DNA from: Pseudomonas syringae
GTDB lineage: Bacteria; Pseudomonadota; Gammaproteobacteria; Pseudomonadales; Pseudomonadaceae
Reading direction: 5' to 3'
Length of the DNA stretch: 38,681 nucleotides
NCBI RefSeq assembly: GCF_021605415.1
Contig: NZ_WKEQ01000047.1
Coordinates: forward strand, 1 to 38,681
Positions 17,763 to 25,469 of the stretch are shown piece after piece. Every line of letters begins with the position of its first letter. The first letter of the stretch is position 1. Below the pieces are notes generated by a model. The model saw nothing but the letters and a program-made list of their open reading frames with translations, did no database searches and was not told where the DNA came from. The position numbers and the translations under genes were made by a program.

Positions 17763-19844
17763 ATGCTCATCGGTAGCTATTCCTCCACGCTGGTTTTCAT
17801 TTCGTTGTGTGTCGCGATACTCGCCTCATACACCGCGCTCGACCTTGCCGGTCGTATTGCCACAGCCAAGGGGCGAGCCGTGCATTTCTGGATGGCAGGC
17901 GGCGCCTTGGCGTTGGGGGTCGGCATCTGGTCGATGCATTTCATCGGCATGCTCGCCTTCAAATTACCGATTGACCTGGGCTATGACATCGGCATCACCG
18001 CGCTTTCGCTGCTGATCGCTGTGCTGTCCAGCGGCTTCGCGCTGTGGCTGGTCAGCCAGCCGAAATTGCCGGCCCTGCAATTGGGATTTGGCGCGCTGAT
18101 CCTGGGTGCTGGCATCGCGGCCATGCACTACACCGGCATGGCTGCCATGCTCATGCAACCGGGTATCGATTACGATCCCGGTCTCTTCGGCGCATCTTTG
18201 CTGATTGCGGTCGGTGCATCCGCCGCCGCGCTGTGGATCGCCTTCCGGTTACGCCAACATTCACGTTATGTACGCCTGTTCCGCGCCGGCGCCGCGATCA
18301 TCATGGGCGTGGCGATTGTCGGCATGCACTACACCGGCATGGCGGCGGCACGCTTTTCTGATGGCAGTTTCTGCGGCGCGGCACTGGATGGTCTCAACGG
18401 TAACGGCCTCGATAATCTTGTGCTGATTACTACGCTGGCGGTGTTGAGCATCGCGTTGCTGACCTCGATTCTCGACGCCCGCCTCGAAGCGCGCACTGCC
18501 GATCTCGCCCATTCCTTGACCCTCGCCAACCGCCAACTTACCCAACTGGCCCTGCACGACACCCTGACCGGTTTGCCCAATCGGATGTTGCTCGCCGACC
18601 GTATCAGCCAGGCGATGAAAGAAGTGCACGAGCAGGATGGCTGTTTTGCGCTGATGTTTATCGATCTCGACGGTTTTAAACTGGTCAACGATGCATTTGG
18701 CCATCACATGGGCGATCAGTTGCTGCGCGAAGTGGCGCTGCGTCTGCGTGAGGATTTGCGCAGCCAGGACACCCTGGCGCGAATCGGCGGTGATGAATTC
18801 GTATTGCTGGTGCGCCTGAGCGAGCCGAATGATGCGGTCAACCTGGCCGCCCGGCAGGTTGCGTTGATCGGTCAAACCTTTCGAGTCGCTGATCACGATT
18901 TGCAAATATCCGCCAGCGTCGGCATCGCCCTTTACCCCGGCAACGGCCATGACGCCCACGAACTGCTAATGAACGCTGACGCTGCGATGTACCACGCCAA
19001 AGGGCTGGGCAAGAACGGTTACAGCTTCTTCGACGCCTCGATGAATACCAACGCCCGCAAGCAATTGCAGTTGCTGCAAGATCTGCGCGCCGGGCTGGAA
19101 CATGGGCAATTCAGCCTGCATTACCAACCGAAGTTCGATGCGGTCAATGGTCGCCCGGTCGGGGCCGAGGCGCTGCTGCGCTGGGAGCATCCAACTCAGG
19201 GCATGTTGATGCCTGCGACGTTTATTGATCTGGCGGAAAAAACCGGCCTGATCATTCCTATCGGCGAATGGGTACTCAATGAAGCGTGTCGGCAGATGCG
19301 CGAGTGGTACGTGCTGGGCTACACCGGCTGGCGTATCGCGGTGAACCTCTCGGCCTTGCAGTTTTGCCATGCCGGGCTGGTGCAGAGCGTGGCGAAGGCC
19401 CTGGCCACGCATCACCTGCCGGCCAACAGCCTGACCCTGGAAATCACCGAAACCACCGCCATGAGCGATGCCGACGCGAGCATGATGGTGCTGCAGGAGC
19501 TGTCGGACATGGGCGTCGATCTCTCCATCGACGACTTCGGCACCGGCTATTCAAGCCTGATGTATCTCAAGCGCCTGCCGGCCAATGAGCTGAAAATCGA
19601 CCGGGGGTTTGTTCGTGATCTTGAGCATGACAGCGATGACGCCGCCATCGTCTCGGCCATCGTCGCGCTGGGCCAGGCGCTGGGCCTGCGCATCGTTGCC
19701 GAAGGCGTGGAAACCGGCGTGCAGCAAGACTTCCTGACCAAGCTGGGTTGCGATTCGTTGCAAGGTTACTTGCTCGGTCACCCCATGCCGGCGGAGCGGT
19801 TCATGCAAGACATCGTGCGCGCGCGGCAGGTGGAACCGGCCTGA
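17763..19844 (+). CDS. MHYT-GGDEF-EAL cyclic-di-GMP protein (MucR type)
   Basis: The 693-aa protein starts with a seven-helix MHYT sensor (about 1-240). Its repeated motifs are MHFIGM at 58-63, MHYTGMAA at 121-128 and MHYTGMAA at 188-195, thought to bind copper and sense O2, CO or NO. A GGDEF domain follows with intact GGDEF at 342-346 and an allosteric RxxD site (RSQD, 333-336). The EAL domain has EAL at 469-471, EITET at 560-564 and DDFGTGYSS at 590-598. Both catalytic motifs look intact, so it may both make and degrade c-di-GMP. The architecture and length fit P. aeruginosa MucR (linked to alginate control) better than NbdA, whose cyclase motif is degenerate. It stands alone behind the mux operon. 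Confidence 0.93.
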   Translation: MLIGSYSSTLVFISLCVAILASYTALDLAGRIATAKGRAVHFWMAGGALALGVGIWSMHFIGMLAFKLPIDLGYDIGITALSLLIAVLSSGFALWLVSQPKLPALQLGFGALILGAGIAAMHYTGMAAMLMQPGIDYDPGLFGASLLIAVGASAAALWIAFRLRQHSRYVRLFRAGAAIIMGVAIVGMHYTGMAAARFSDGSFCGAALDGLNGNGLDNLVLITTLAVLSIALLTSILDARLEARTADLAHSLTLANRQLTQLALHDTLTGLPNRMLLADRISQAMKEVHEQDGCFALMFIDLDGFKLVNDAFGHHMGDQLLREVALRLREDLRSQDTLARIGGDEFVLLVRLSEPNDAVNLAARQVALIGQTFRVADHDLQISASVGIALYPGNGHDAHELLMNADAAMYHAKGLGKNGYSFFDASMNTNARKQLQLLQDLRAGLEHGQFSLHYQPKFDAVNGRPVGAEALLRWEHPTQGMLMPATFIDLAEKTGLIIPIGEWVLNEACRQMREWYVLGYTGWRIAVNLSALQFCHAGLVQSVAKALATHHLPANSLTLEITETTAMSDADASMMVLQELSDMGVDLSIDDFGTGYSSLMYLKRLPANELKIDRGFVRDLEHDSDDAAIVSAIVALGQALGLRIVAEGVETGVQQDFLTKLGCDSLQGYLLGHPMPAERFMQDIVRARQVEPA

Positions 19845-20151
19845 AAGCCCCCGTACTTTCGCAGGCCCCCAAATAACGGTGGGAGCGAGCCTGCTCGCGA
19901 AAGCGTCGGCACGGGCAATGTCTGCGTTGACTGACCCAATACCTTCGCGAGCAGGCTCGCTCCTACAGGATTTGGTGGGTTGCCTGGATTATTTGTCACG
20001 CCCGGCTCCTACAGGGGATGCCGTTCAGCCACAAACGCTCGCGCTACCCAAAAACCTGCGGGATGGTGGTCATATGCAGCCATGCAAAACCCCGCAATGA
20101 CGGTTATTCTTCTTTCCGATTGTTACGTGTGCATTTTGGGGGAAGGCCAGC
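19845..20151. repeat. 307-bp intergenic region with an inverted REP pair
   Basis: GTGGGAGCGAGCCTGCTCGCGAAAGCG (19879-19905) and CTTCGCGAGCAGGCTCGCTCCTACAGG (about 19943-19969) are two opposed REP copies, with a shorter CCCGGCTCCTACAGGGG remnant near 20000. The remainder up to 20151 is AT-richer near TTCTTTCCGATTGTTACG and probably holds the promoter of the SDR gene. No ORF is convincing. Confidence 0.85.
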
Positions 20152-20898
20152 ATGGATAAAGTCATTGTGATCACGGGCGGTGGGCGCGGAATTGGCGCGG
20201 CCACGGCGCTGTTGGCGGCAGGGCTTGGCTATCGGGTTTGCATCAACTACCAATCGGATGAGGAAGCCGCCCACCATGTGCTGGATCAGGTTCGCAACCT
20301 GGGCGCACAAGCCATTGCCGTGCGTGCCGATGTCAGCATCGAAGACGAAGTGATCGGGTTGTTTCAGCGCGTCGACAGCGAACTCGGACGGGTTACAGCG
20401 CTGGTCAACAATGCCGGCACCGTCGGGCATAAATCGCGGGTCGACGAAATGTCCGAATTCCGCATTCTCAAAATCATGAAAACCAATGTCCTGGCCCCGA
20501 TCCTCTGCGCCAAGCACGCGATCCTGCGCATGTCGCCCAAACATGGCGGGCAGGGCGGCAGCATCGTTAACGTCTCTTCGGTGGCATCGCGCCTGGGGTC
20601 GCCCAATGAATACGTCGATTACGCGGCCTCCAAAGGCGCGCTCGACAGCTTCACCATTGGGCTGTCGAAAGAGGTGGCGGGCGAGGGGATTCGCGTCAAC
20701 GCCGTGCGCCCGGGCTACATCTATACCGATTTCCATGCGTTGAGCGGTGATCCAGAGCGGGTCAGCAAGCTGGAATCGGGCATTCCGATGGCCCGTGGTG
20801 GCCGACCGGATGAGGTGGCGGAGGCGATTGTCTGGTTGCTGTCTGACAAAGCTTCGTATGCGACGGGGACGTTTGTTGATCTGGGGGGTGGGCGCTAA
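20152..20898 (+). CDS. SDR-family oxidoreductase (YgfF-like)
   Basis: The 248-aa protein is a classical short-chain dehydrogenase. It has the nucleotide-binding TGGGRGIG (8-15), NNAG (86-89), and a catalytic serine in VSSVASRLGSP (S143). The active-site YxxxK is YAASK (Y157, K161), and the PG motif is RPGYIYTDFH. By eye it follows E. coli YgfF closely, including VNVSSVASRLGSP, EYVDYAASKGA and AIVWLLSDKASY near the end. The family oxidises or reduces alcohols, sugars or ketones with NAD(P)H; the residue after strand 2 (INYQSDE) does not settle the cofactor choice. The substrate is unknown. A GGGGGAAGG ribosome site precedes the ATG. It is convergent with the MocR gene. Confidence 0.88.
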   Translation: MDKVIVITGGGRGIGAATALLAAGLGYRVCINYQSDEEAAHHVLDQVRNLGAQAIAVRADVSIEDEVIGLFQRVDSELGRVTALVNNAGTVGHKSRVDEMSEFRILKIMKTNVLAPILCAKHAILRMSPKHGGQGGSIVNVSSVASRLGSPNEYVDYAASKGALDSFTIGLSKEVAGEGIRVNAVRPGYIYTDFHALSGDPERVSKLESGIPMARGGRPDEVAEAIVWLLSDKASYATGTFVDLGGGR

Positions 20899-20899
20899 A

Positions 20900-20960
20900 G
20901 CTCGCAGCCTCCGGCAGCTCCTGCAGGAGGCAGTGTAGGAGCTGACGCGGGGCTGCGATT
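20900..20960. repeat. REP-like palindrome between convergent genes
   Basis: CTCGCAGCCTCCGGCAGCTCCTGCAGGAGGCAGTGTAGGAGCTGACGCGGGGCTGCGA contains opposed copies of GCAGCC/GGCTGC and AGCTCCT/AGGAGCT. It directly follows the SDR stop and ends just before the MocR stop, so it could serve as a bidirectional terminator. Confidence 0.7.
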
Positions 20961-20967
20961 GTTTGCT

Positions 20968-22377
20968 TTAGAAGGATTTGATGATCCGTCCCAATGTCTC
21001 CATCGCCTTTTCCGACTCTTCGGTCCAGGGGCTGCCGTAATTCAGGCGAATGCAATTCCTGAACCGCTGGGTTGGCGAGAAAATCGGCCCGGGCGCAATG
21101 CTGATGCCCTGGGCCGAAGCCATCTGAAACAATTTCAATGAATCCATTTCCGGCGGCAGCTCCAGCCACAGAAAATAGCCGCCTGCCGGTTGGCTGACGC
21201 GGGTCTGGGCGGGGAAGTAGCGGGCGATCGCCGCGAGCATGGCGCTTTGTTGTTCTTCAAGGCAATAACGCAACTTGCGCAGATGGCGGTCATACCCGCC
21301 GTGTTGCAGATAATCAGCGATGGCCGCTTGTGCCGGCATGGATGCGCACAATGAGGTCATCAGCTTGAGTCGCTCGATCTTCTGCGCGTAGCGGCCGGCA
21401 GCGACCCAGCCAATGCGATAACCCGGAGCCAGACTCTTGGCGAAAGAGCCGCAGTGCATCACCAATCCTTCGGTATCAAAGGCCTTGGCCGGTTTGGGTG
21501 CCTGTTGGCCGTAGTACAACTCGGCGTAAACGTCGTCCTCGATCATCGGCACCTGATGGTCGCGCAACAACTCGACCAGTGCTTTTTTCTTTTCCTCGGG
21601 CATGGTCGCGCCCATCGGGTTCTGGAAACTGGTCATGCACCAGACGGCCTTGATCGAGTGGCGTTCGAGTGTTTGCGCGAGGACGTCCAGGTCAATGCCA
21701 TCGCGCGGGTGCACGGGGATTTCCACGGCCTTGAGTTTCAAGCGTTCCAGCACTTGCAGGCAGGCGTAGAACGCCGGGGCTTCGATAGCCACCAGATCGC
21801 CCGGTTCAGTGACGGCTTGCAGACACAGGTTCAACGCCTCCAGGGCGCCGTTAGTGATCAACAACTCTTCCATCGGCAACATCAATCCGCCGACCATGTA
21901 ACGCAGCGCGATCTGCCGTCGCAGTTGTGGATTGCCCGGCGACATATCGGTGACCACCATGCGCGGATCCATTTCCCGCGTGGCGCTGGCCAGCGAACGC
22001 GACAGGCGTTGCAGTGGAAACAGGGTAGGGCTGGGGAATGCCGAGCCGAAGGGCACGGTGTTTGGATCCTTGATCGATTCCAGTACCGAAAACACCAGCT
22101 CGCTGACGTCGACATCGGTGGACTCGTTGACCTGAGTGCTGACGGCCGGCTCGGAGAACGGAGTGGGCGCGTGGGCGTTGACGAAATAGCCGGAACGCGG
22201 ACGGGCGCGGATCAGGCCTCGACGCTCGAGCAGGTAGTAGGCCTGAAACACCGTGGACGGACTGACGCCGTAAGTCTGGCTCGCATAGCGAACTGACGGC
22301 ACTCGCTCGCCGGGGCCGAGGACGCCGGAGCGAATCAGTTCTGCGATGTCGTCGGCGAATTTTTCGTAGCGTTTCAT
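20968..22377 (-). CDS. MocR-family regulator (GntR domain fused to PLP aminotransferase fold)
   Basis: The 469-aa protein begins with a GntR winged-helix domain (about 1-70; VPSVRYASQTYGVSPSTVFQAYYLLERRGLI). This is joined to a fold-type I aminotransferase-like domain with NP at 253-254, DD at 281-282 and the predicted PLP-binding lysine K314 in SFAKSLAPGYRIGWV. MocR proteins are transcription factors that sense PLP, often with an amino-acid or amine ligand. The frame is open further upstream to 22446, but those 23 codons read through a REP element (MGASLLAIE). ATG at 22377 gives the normal start of the family (MKRYEKFADDI). The target is unknown; the nearby ccoG and SDR genes do not clearly suggest one. 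The residue pattern argues for a regulator, though aminotransferase activity cannot be excluded. Confidence 0.88.
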   Translation of the reverse strand: MKRYEKFADDIAELIRSGVLGPGERVPSVRYASQTYGVSPSTVFQAYYLLERRGLIRARPRSGYFVNAHAPTPFSEPAVSTQVNESTDVDVSELVFSVLESIKDPNTVPFGSAFPSPTLFPLQRLSRSLASATREMDPRMVVTDMSPGNPQLRRQIALRYMVGGLMLPMEELLITNGALEALNLCLQAVTEPGDLVAIEAPAFYACLQVLERLKLKAVEIPVHPRDGIDLDVLAQTLERHSIKAVWCMTSFQNPMGATMPEEKKKALVELLRDHQVPMIEDDVYAELYYGQQAPKPAKAFDTEGLVMHCGSFAKSLAPGYRIGWVAAGRYAQKIERLKLMTSLCASMPAQAAIADYLQHGGYDRHLRKLRYCLEEQQSAMLAAIARYFPAQTRVSQPAGGYFLWLELPPEMDSLKLFQMASAQGISIAPGPIFSPTQRFRNCIRLNYGSPWTEESEKAMETLGRIIKSF

Positions 22378-22419
22378 CTTGGGTCCGTTATTGATTTCAT
22401 GCCTGGAAAACAAGTCGCC

Positions 22420-22450
22420 TTCAATCGCGAGCAGGCTCGCTCCCACAGGG
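22420..22450. repeat. Single REP element
   Basis: TCAATCGCGAGCAGGCTCGCTCCCACAGGG is a single REP copy in the gap between the 3' end of ccoG and the 5' end of the MocR gene. It creates a false N-terminal extension (MGASLLAIE) on the MocR frame. Confidence 0.85.
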
Positions 22451-22484
22451 ACTTTATCTCCTGATCGGCCCGCATCTTAGCGGC

Positions 22485-23897
22485 TCAGCGATTCATCGGC
22501 GCCACAAACCTGCTTTTCGCCACGCTATAAACTTCAGGTTCATCGCTGTCGGCAATCTTGAAACTCAAGGTCTGCGAGCTGCTGGCCGGGCGTTCCGTGG
22601 TCATCGCCACCGACACCGGCACATCGACAATCTCACCCGGCGCCAGGCTCAGTTCGGTCTTGCCTTGCAATTGAAAGTCGTCGCCCTCCACCAGGCTCAG
22701 GTTGTAGTCCTGACGCTGCTGGGTTTTGTTGATCACCTTGAGGCTGTAGATATTCTCAATCTGGCCCAAGGCATTTTCGCGAAAGAGGCCACGGTCCTTG
22801 GTCACGTCCAGCGACACCATCGGTCGCTCGACCAGTGCCAGCACCAGCGCGCCGATCATCACCAGCAACACGGCGCTGTAGCCTATCAGCCGTGGACGCA
22901 GCAGGTGAGTCTTGCCACCCTGCAGCTCGCGCTCGGAACTGTAACGGATCAGGCCGCGAGGGTAGTTCATTTTGTCCATGATCGAGTCACAGGCGTCGAT
23001 GCAGGCCGCGCAGCCAATGCACTCCATCTGCAAGCCGTCGCGAATGTCGATGCCGGTCGGGCAGACCTGCACGCACACTTGGCAGTCGATGCAGTCGCCC
23101 AGGTCGGCGTCCGCAGGTTTGAGGTCGCGCTTGCGCGGGCCGCGATGCTCGCCTCGGGCCACATCGTAGGAAATGGTCAGGGTGTCCTTGTCGAACATCA
23201 CGCTCTGGAAGCGCGCATACGGGCACATGTGCATGCACACCGCTTCACGCAGCCATCCGGCGTTGATGTAAGTGGCACCCGTGAAAAACAGCACCCAGAA
23301 CAGGCTGACTCCGCCGATCTGCAAGGTCAGCAGTTCCTCGGTCAGCGGGCGGATCGGCGTGAAGTAACCGACGAAGGTCAGCCCGGTGAGCAGGCTGATG
23401 GCCAGCCACAGAGTGTGCTTGGCCGAACGGCGGATCAGTTTGTCAAATCCCCACGGCGCGGCTTGCAGCTTGATACGTCGATGACGCTCGCCCTCGGTGA
23501 TTTTCTCGCACCACATGAAGAGCCATGTCCACGAACTCTGTGGGCACGTGTAACCGCACCAGACCCGTCCGGCAAACACGGTGATGGCGAACAGGCCGAA
23601 GGCAGCGATGATCAGCAGCGCGGACAACAGGATGAAATCCTGTGGCCAGAAGGTCGCGCCGAAGATGTGGAATTTGCTTTGCGACAGATCCCACAACACC
23701 GCCTGACGACCGTCCCAGCTCAGCCAGACCGTGGCGAAGAACACAAAAAACAGAAACCCCGCGCCGCTCAGGCGCAGGGTTCGGAACAGTCCGGTGAAAC
23801 TGCGGGTGTGGATCAGGCTGTCGCTGGATTTGGCCTTGGTCTGCTTAGGACGCGGCTCGAAGGTGTCTACCAGTCGGACGGGGATTTGTTCGCTCAT
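22485..23897 (-). CDS. ccoG: Cytochrome c oxidase accessory protein CcoG (RdxA/FixG)
   Basis: The 470-aa protein is an inner-membrane ferredoxin-like protein. It has about five membrane segments, a CGYTC motif (C114, C118) and CMHMC (C221, C225). Two cytoplasmic-side [4Fe-4S] sites follow: C269, C272, C275, C279 and C293, C296, C299, C303. The C-terminal domain beyond about 390 is immunoglobulin-like and periplasmic (LSLAPGEIVDVPVSV). CcoG helps deliver copper to cbb3-type cytochrome oxidase, in some reports by reducing Cu(II). The start at 23897 (MSEQIPV) is preferred over ATG at 23921 from family expectation, although neither has a strong ribosome site. In pseudomonads ccoG usually sits beside ccoNOQP/ccoS-fnr genes; here no other cco gene is in the window. 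Confidence 0.93.
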   Translation of the reverse strand: MSEQIPVRLVDTFEPRPKQTKAKSSDSLIHTRSFTGLFRTLRLSGAGFLFFVFFATVWLSWDGRQAVLWDLSQSKFHIFGATFWPQDFILLSALLIIAAFGLFAITVFAGRVWCGYTCPQSSWTWLFMWCEKITEGERHRRIKLQAAPWGFDKLIRRSAKHTLWLAISLLTGLTFVGYFTPIRPLTEELLTLQIGGVSLFWVLFFTGATYINAGWLREAVCMHMCPYARFQSVMFDKDTLTISYDVARGEHRGPRKRDLKPADADLGDCIDCQVCVQVCPTGIDIRDGLQMECIGCAACIDACDSIMDKMNYPRGLIRYSSERELQGGKTHLLRPRLIGYSAVLLVMIGALVLALVERPMVSLDVTKDRGLFRENALGQIENIYSLKVINKTQQRQDYNLSLVEGDDFQLQGKTELSLAPGEIVDVPVSVAMTTERPASSSQTLSFKIADSDEPEVYSVAKSRFVAPMNR

Positions 23898-24089
23898 GAT
23901 TATTCGCTCATCAGCCTCCATCAGGCCGGGGCACTATGAGCGTCGATCTGTTTGCATAACAGGCTCAGCTATTTTTATAAAAAGCGGATCAGATGGGATT
24001 TACGTGACAGCCTGTGACAACTTGAAGCAGATGCCGGGCTAGGCTGCCTCTCAGATTTACAGGTGACATACCGTGTTAACGGTGTGTGA

Positions 24090-24323
24090 TCAGATGATCG
24101 AATCTGCGTCAGTCGCCTTGAGGTTTTTGCGCCCGTCAGTGGCCCCTGCGACGGTCAGCGCATCGGCTTCCGCTTCGGTGATGTAGATGCGCCGGTTGTC
24201 GATCTCCACCGCCGACATCGACTTTTCGCTGTCGGTAATCACCGTCAGGTCACTGCACAAGCGGATTTCCTCGCCGTTTTCGGTGGTGAAAAAGCCAGTC
24301 TGATTTTCGATGCGAACGGTCAT
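24090..24323 (-). CDS. Small conserved protein, DUF3203-like
   Basis: The 77-aa protein reads MTVRIENQTGFFTTENGE and ends LKATDADSII. It is acidic, soluble and has no signal. The pattern with SAVEIDNRRIYITEAEADALTVAGATDGR in the second half recalls the DUF3203 family of small pseudomonad proteins. That assignment is from memory and moderate in confidence; the function is unknown. AAGGA lies eight bases before the ATG, which supports a real gene. It is divergent from the MgtC-family gene (124 bp between starts). Confidence 0.75.
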   Translation of the reverse strand: MTVRIENQTGFFTTENGEEIRLCSDLTVITDSEKSMSAVEIDNRRIYITEAEADALTVAGATDGRKNLKATDADSII

Positions 24324-24447
24324 GTGATCTGTCCTTTTTTCCAGGGGAACCTAAAGTCTTAGGACTCAACAAGCGGCGATCGTTCTGCGCAACCGATTAG
24401 TGGTCGGCGCTGTCCATGCTTTATCAACCTGAACGAAGGAAGGCCGG

Positions 24448-24945
24448 ATGAACGCGTGGTGGCATGAAGTGTGGAGCACTCTGCAAACGGAGTTCGCCGA
24501 CATTGGCGACGCTGCACAATTGACGCGCATCACGGTGCGCCTGCTGATGGCGGCGCTATTGGGCGGCATTCTCGGTTTCGAGCGCGAGCACAAGGGTAAG
24601 GCCGCCGGCGTGCGTACGCACATGCTGGTGGCGTTGGGGGCGGCGTTGTTCGTGCTGGTGCCGCAGATGTCCGGCGCCGAGGACGATGCGATGAGTCGCG
24701 TGGTGCAAGGGGTGATCGCCGGCATCGGCTTCCTGGGCGCTGGCACGATCCTGAAGAATCACAATGGCGATGAAGAACACGTGAAAGGCCTGACCACGGC
24801 CGCCGGGCTGTGGATGACAGCGGCGATTGGTGTCGCGGCGGGGCTGGGCCGGGAAGCGACAGCGGTGCTTAGTACGCTGCTGGCGCTGGGCGTTTTCAGC
24901 GTGATGCCACGGATTGTAAAAATCTTCGAAAAAGACCAGGAATGA
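24448..24945 (+). CDS. MgtC/SapB family membrane protein
   Basis: The 165-aa protein has about four to five hydrophobic helices and the MgtC/SapB signature: LLMAALLGGILGFEREHKGKAAGVRTHMLVALGAALF (about 32-68), then GIGFLGAGTIL (about 92-102) and LTTAAGLWMTAAIGVAAGLG (about 114-133). The arginine- and charge-bearing loop after the first long helix is typical. It lacks the C-terminal soluble domain present in full-length MgtC, so it belongs to the shorter SapB/YhiD-like group. MgtC proteins are linked to survival at low Mg2+ and control of ATP synthase in other bacteria; that role is unproven for this short type. AAGGAAGG precedes the ATG. A long palindromic repeat follows the stop. Confidence 0.88.
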   Translation: MNAWWHEVWSTLQTEFADIGDAAQLTRITVRLLMAALLGGILGFEREHKGKAAGVRTHMLVALGAALFVLVPQMSGAEDDAMSRVVQGVIAGIGFLGAGTILKNHNGDEEHVKGLTTAAGLWMTAAIGVAAGLGREATAVLSTLLALGVFSVMPRIVKIFEKDQE

Positions 24946-24953
24946 CCCTTGAT

Positions 24954-25037
24954 GATCGTTCCCACGTTCTGCGTGGAAACGCCTAAGGAACGCAGAGCGT
25001 CCCGGGATGCATTCCCACGCAGAGCGTGGGAACGATC
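24954..25037. repeat. Long intergenic palindrome, GATCGTTCCCACGC family
   Basis: The element opens GATCGTTCCCACG and closes CGTGGGAACGATC. Inside, GAACGCAGAGCGTCCCGGGATGC gives further inverted symmetry. Related copies lie at 17495-17608 and 27469-27499. It starts 9 bases after the MgtC-family stop codon and may act as a terminator or an mRNA 3' stabiliser. Confidence 0.85.
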
Positions 25038-25090
25038 AGCCGGGTCCTATGCGATCCGCGCAAAAACAATCAATAGTTTGGAAGGCAGGA

Positions 25091-25255
25091 TCACGGACTG
25101 ACGATGACGGGAGGCATCGTCGACGGCGGTTCTTCCTTCGGCGGCGGCGTGGTGCCAGGCGGTTCCTGTTCCGGAATTGGTGGCGGTTCGGTTTCAGGCA
25201 GGTTCGGTTTGTCGATGTTCGGATCGGGCGTTTCGGCCGGGATGGGGATATTCAT
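25091..25255 (-). CDS. Small proline-rich protein (54 aa)
   Basis: The peptide starts MNIPIPAETPDPNIDKPN and ends STMPPVIVSP. More than a third of its residues are proline, with EPPPIP and TPPPKEEPP stretches, and acidic residues are common. It has no signal peptide or membrane segment. The frame is open further upstream to 25426, but the ATG at 25255 carries a strong GGAGG ribosome site, so the short form is the likely gene. Triple-proline runs usually need elongation factor P for smooth translation. Its function is unknown. It is divergent from glgE (214 bp between starts), which hints at, but does not show, a shared stationary-phase or stress control. Confidence 0.72.
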   Translation of the reverse strand: MNIPIPAETPDPNIDKPNLPETEPPPIPEQEPPGTTPPPKEEPPSTMPPVIVSP

Positions 25256-25469
25256 AACAACCTCCGTGTGGCACATGGCGTAAGAAGTGCTTAAGTGGGT
25301 TGACCACCTTGCGACGGATTCGATCCCCCGGTCGTGGTCAGGCAAATCCCTGTGAACTTCCCCGGCGCGCGTCGCTCGGAACCTTAGTGAGTTCATCGCC
25401 GGAAAAAGTCCGAACGAGAACGCCAATCCGGCACAAGAGCGTCCTTGGGGCGTTAAGGAGAGATGCTCA

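Noticed and set aside
22665..23939. 424-aa open frame antisense to ccoG
   Set aside because: The plus-strand frame is a shadow of ccoG, whose eight iron-sulfur cysteines are on the minus strand.
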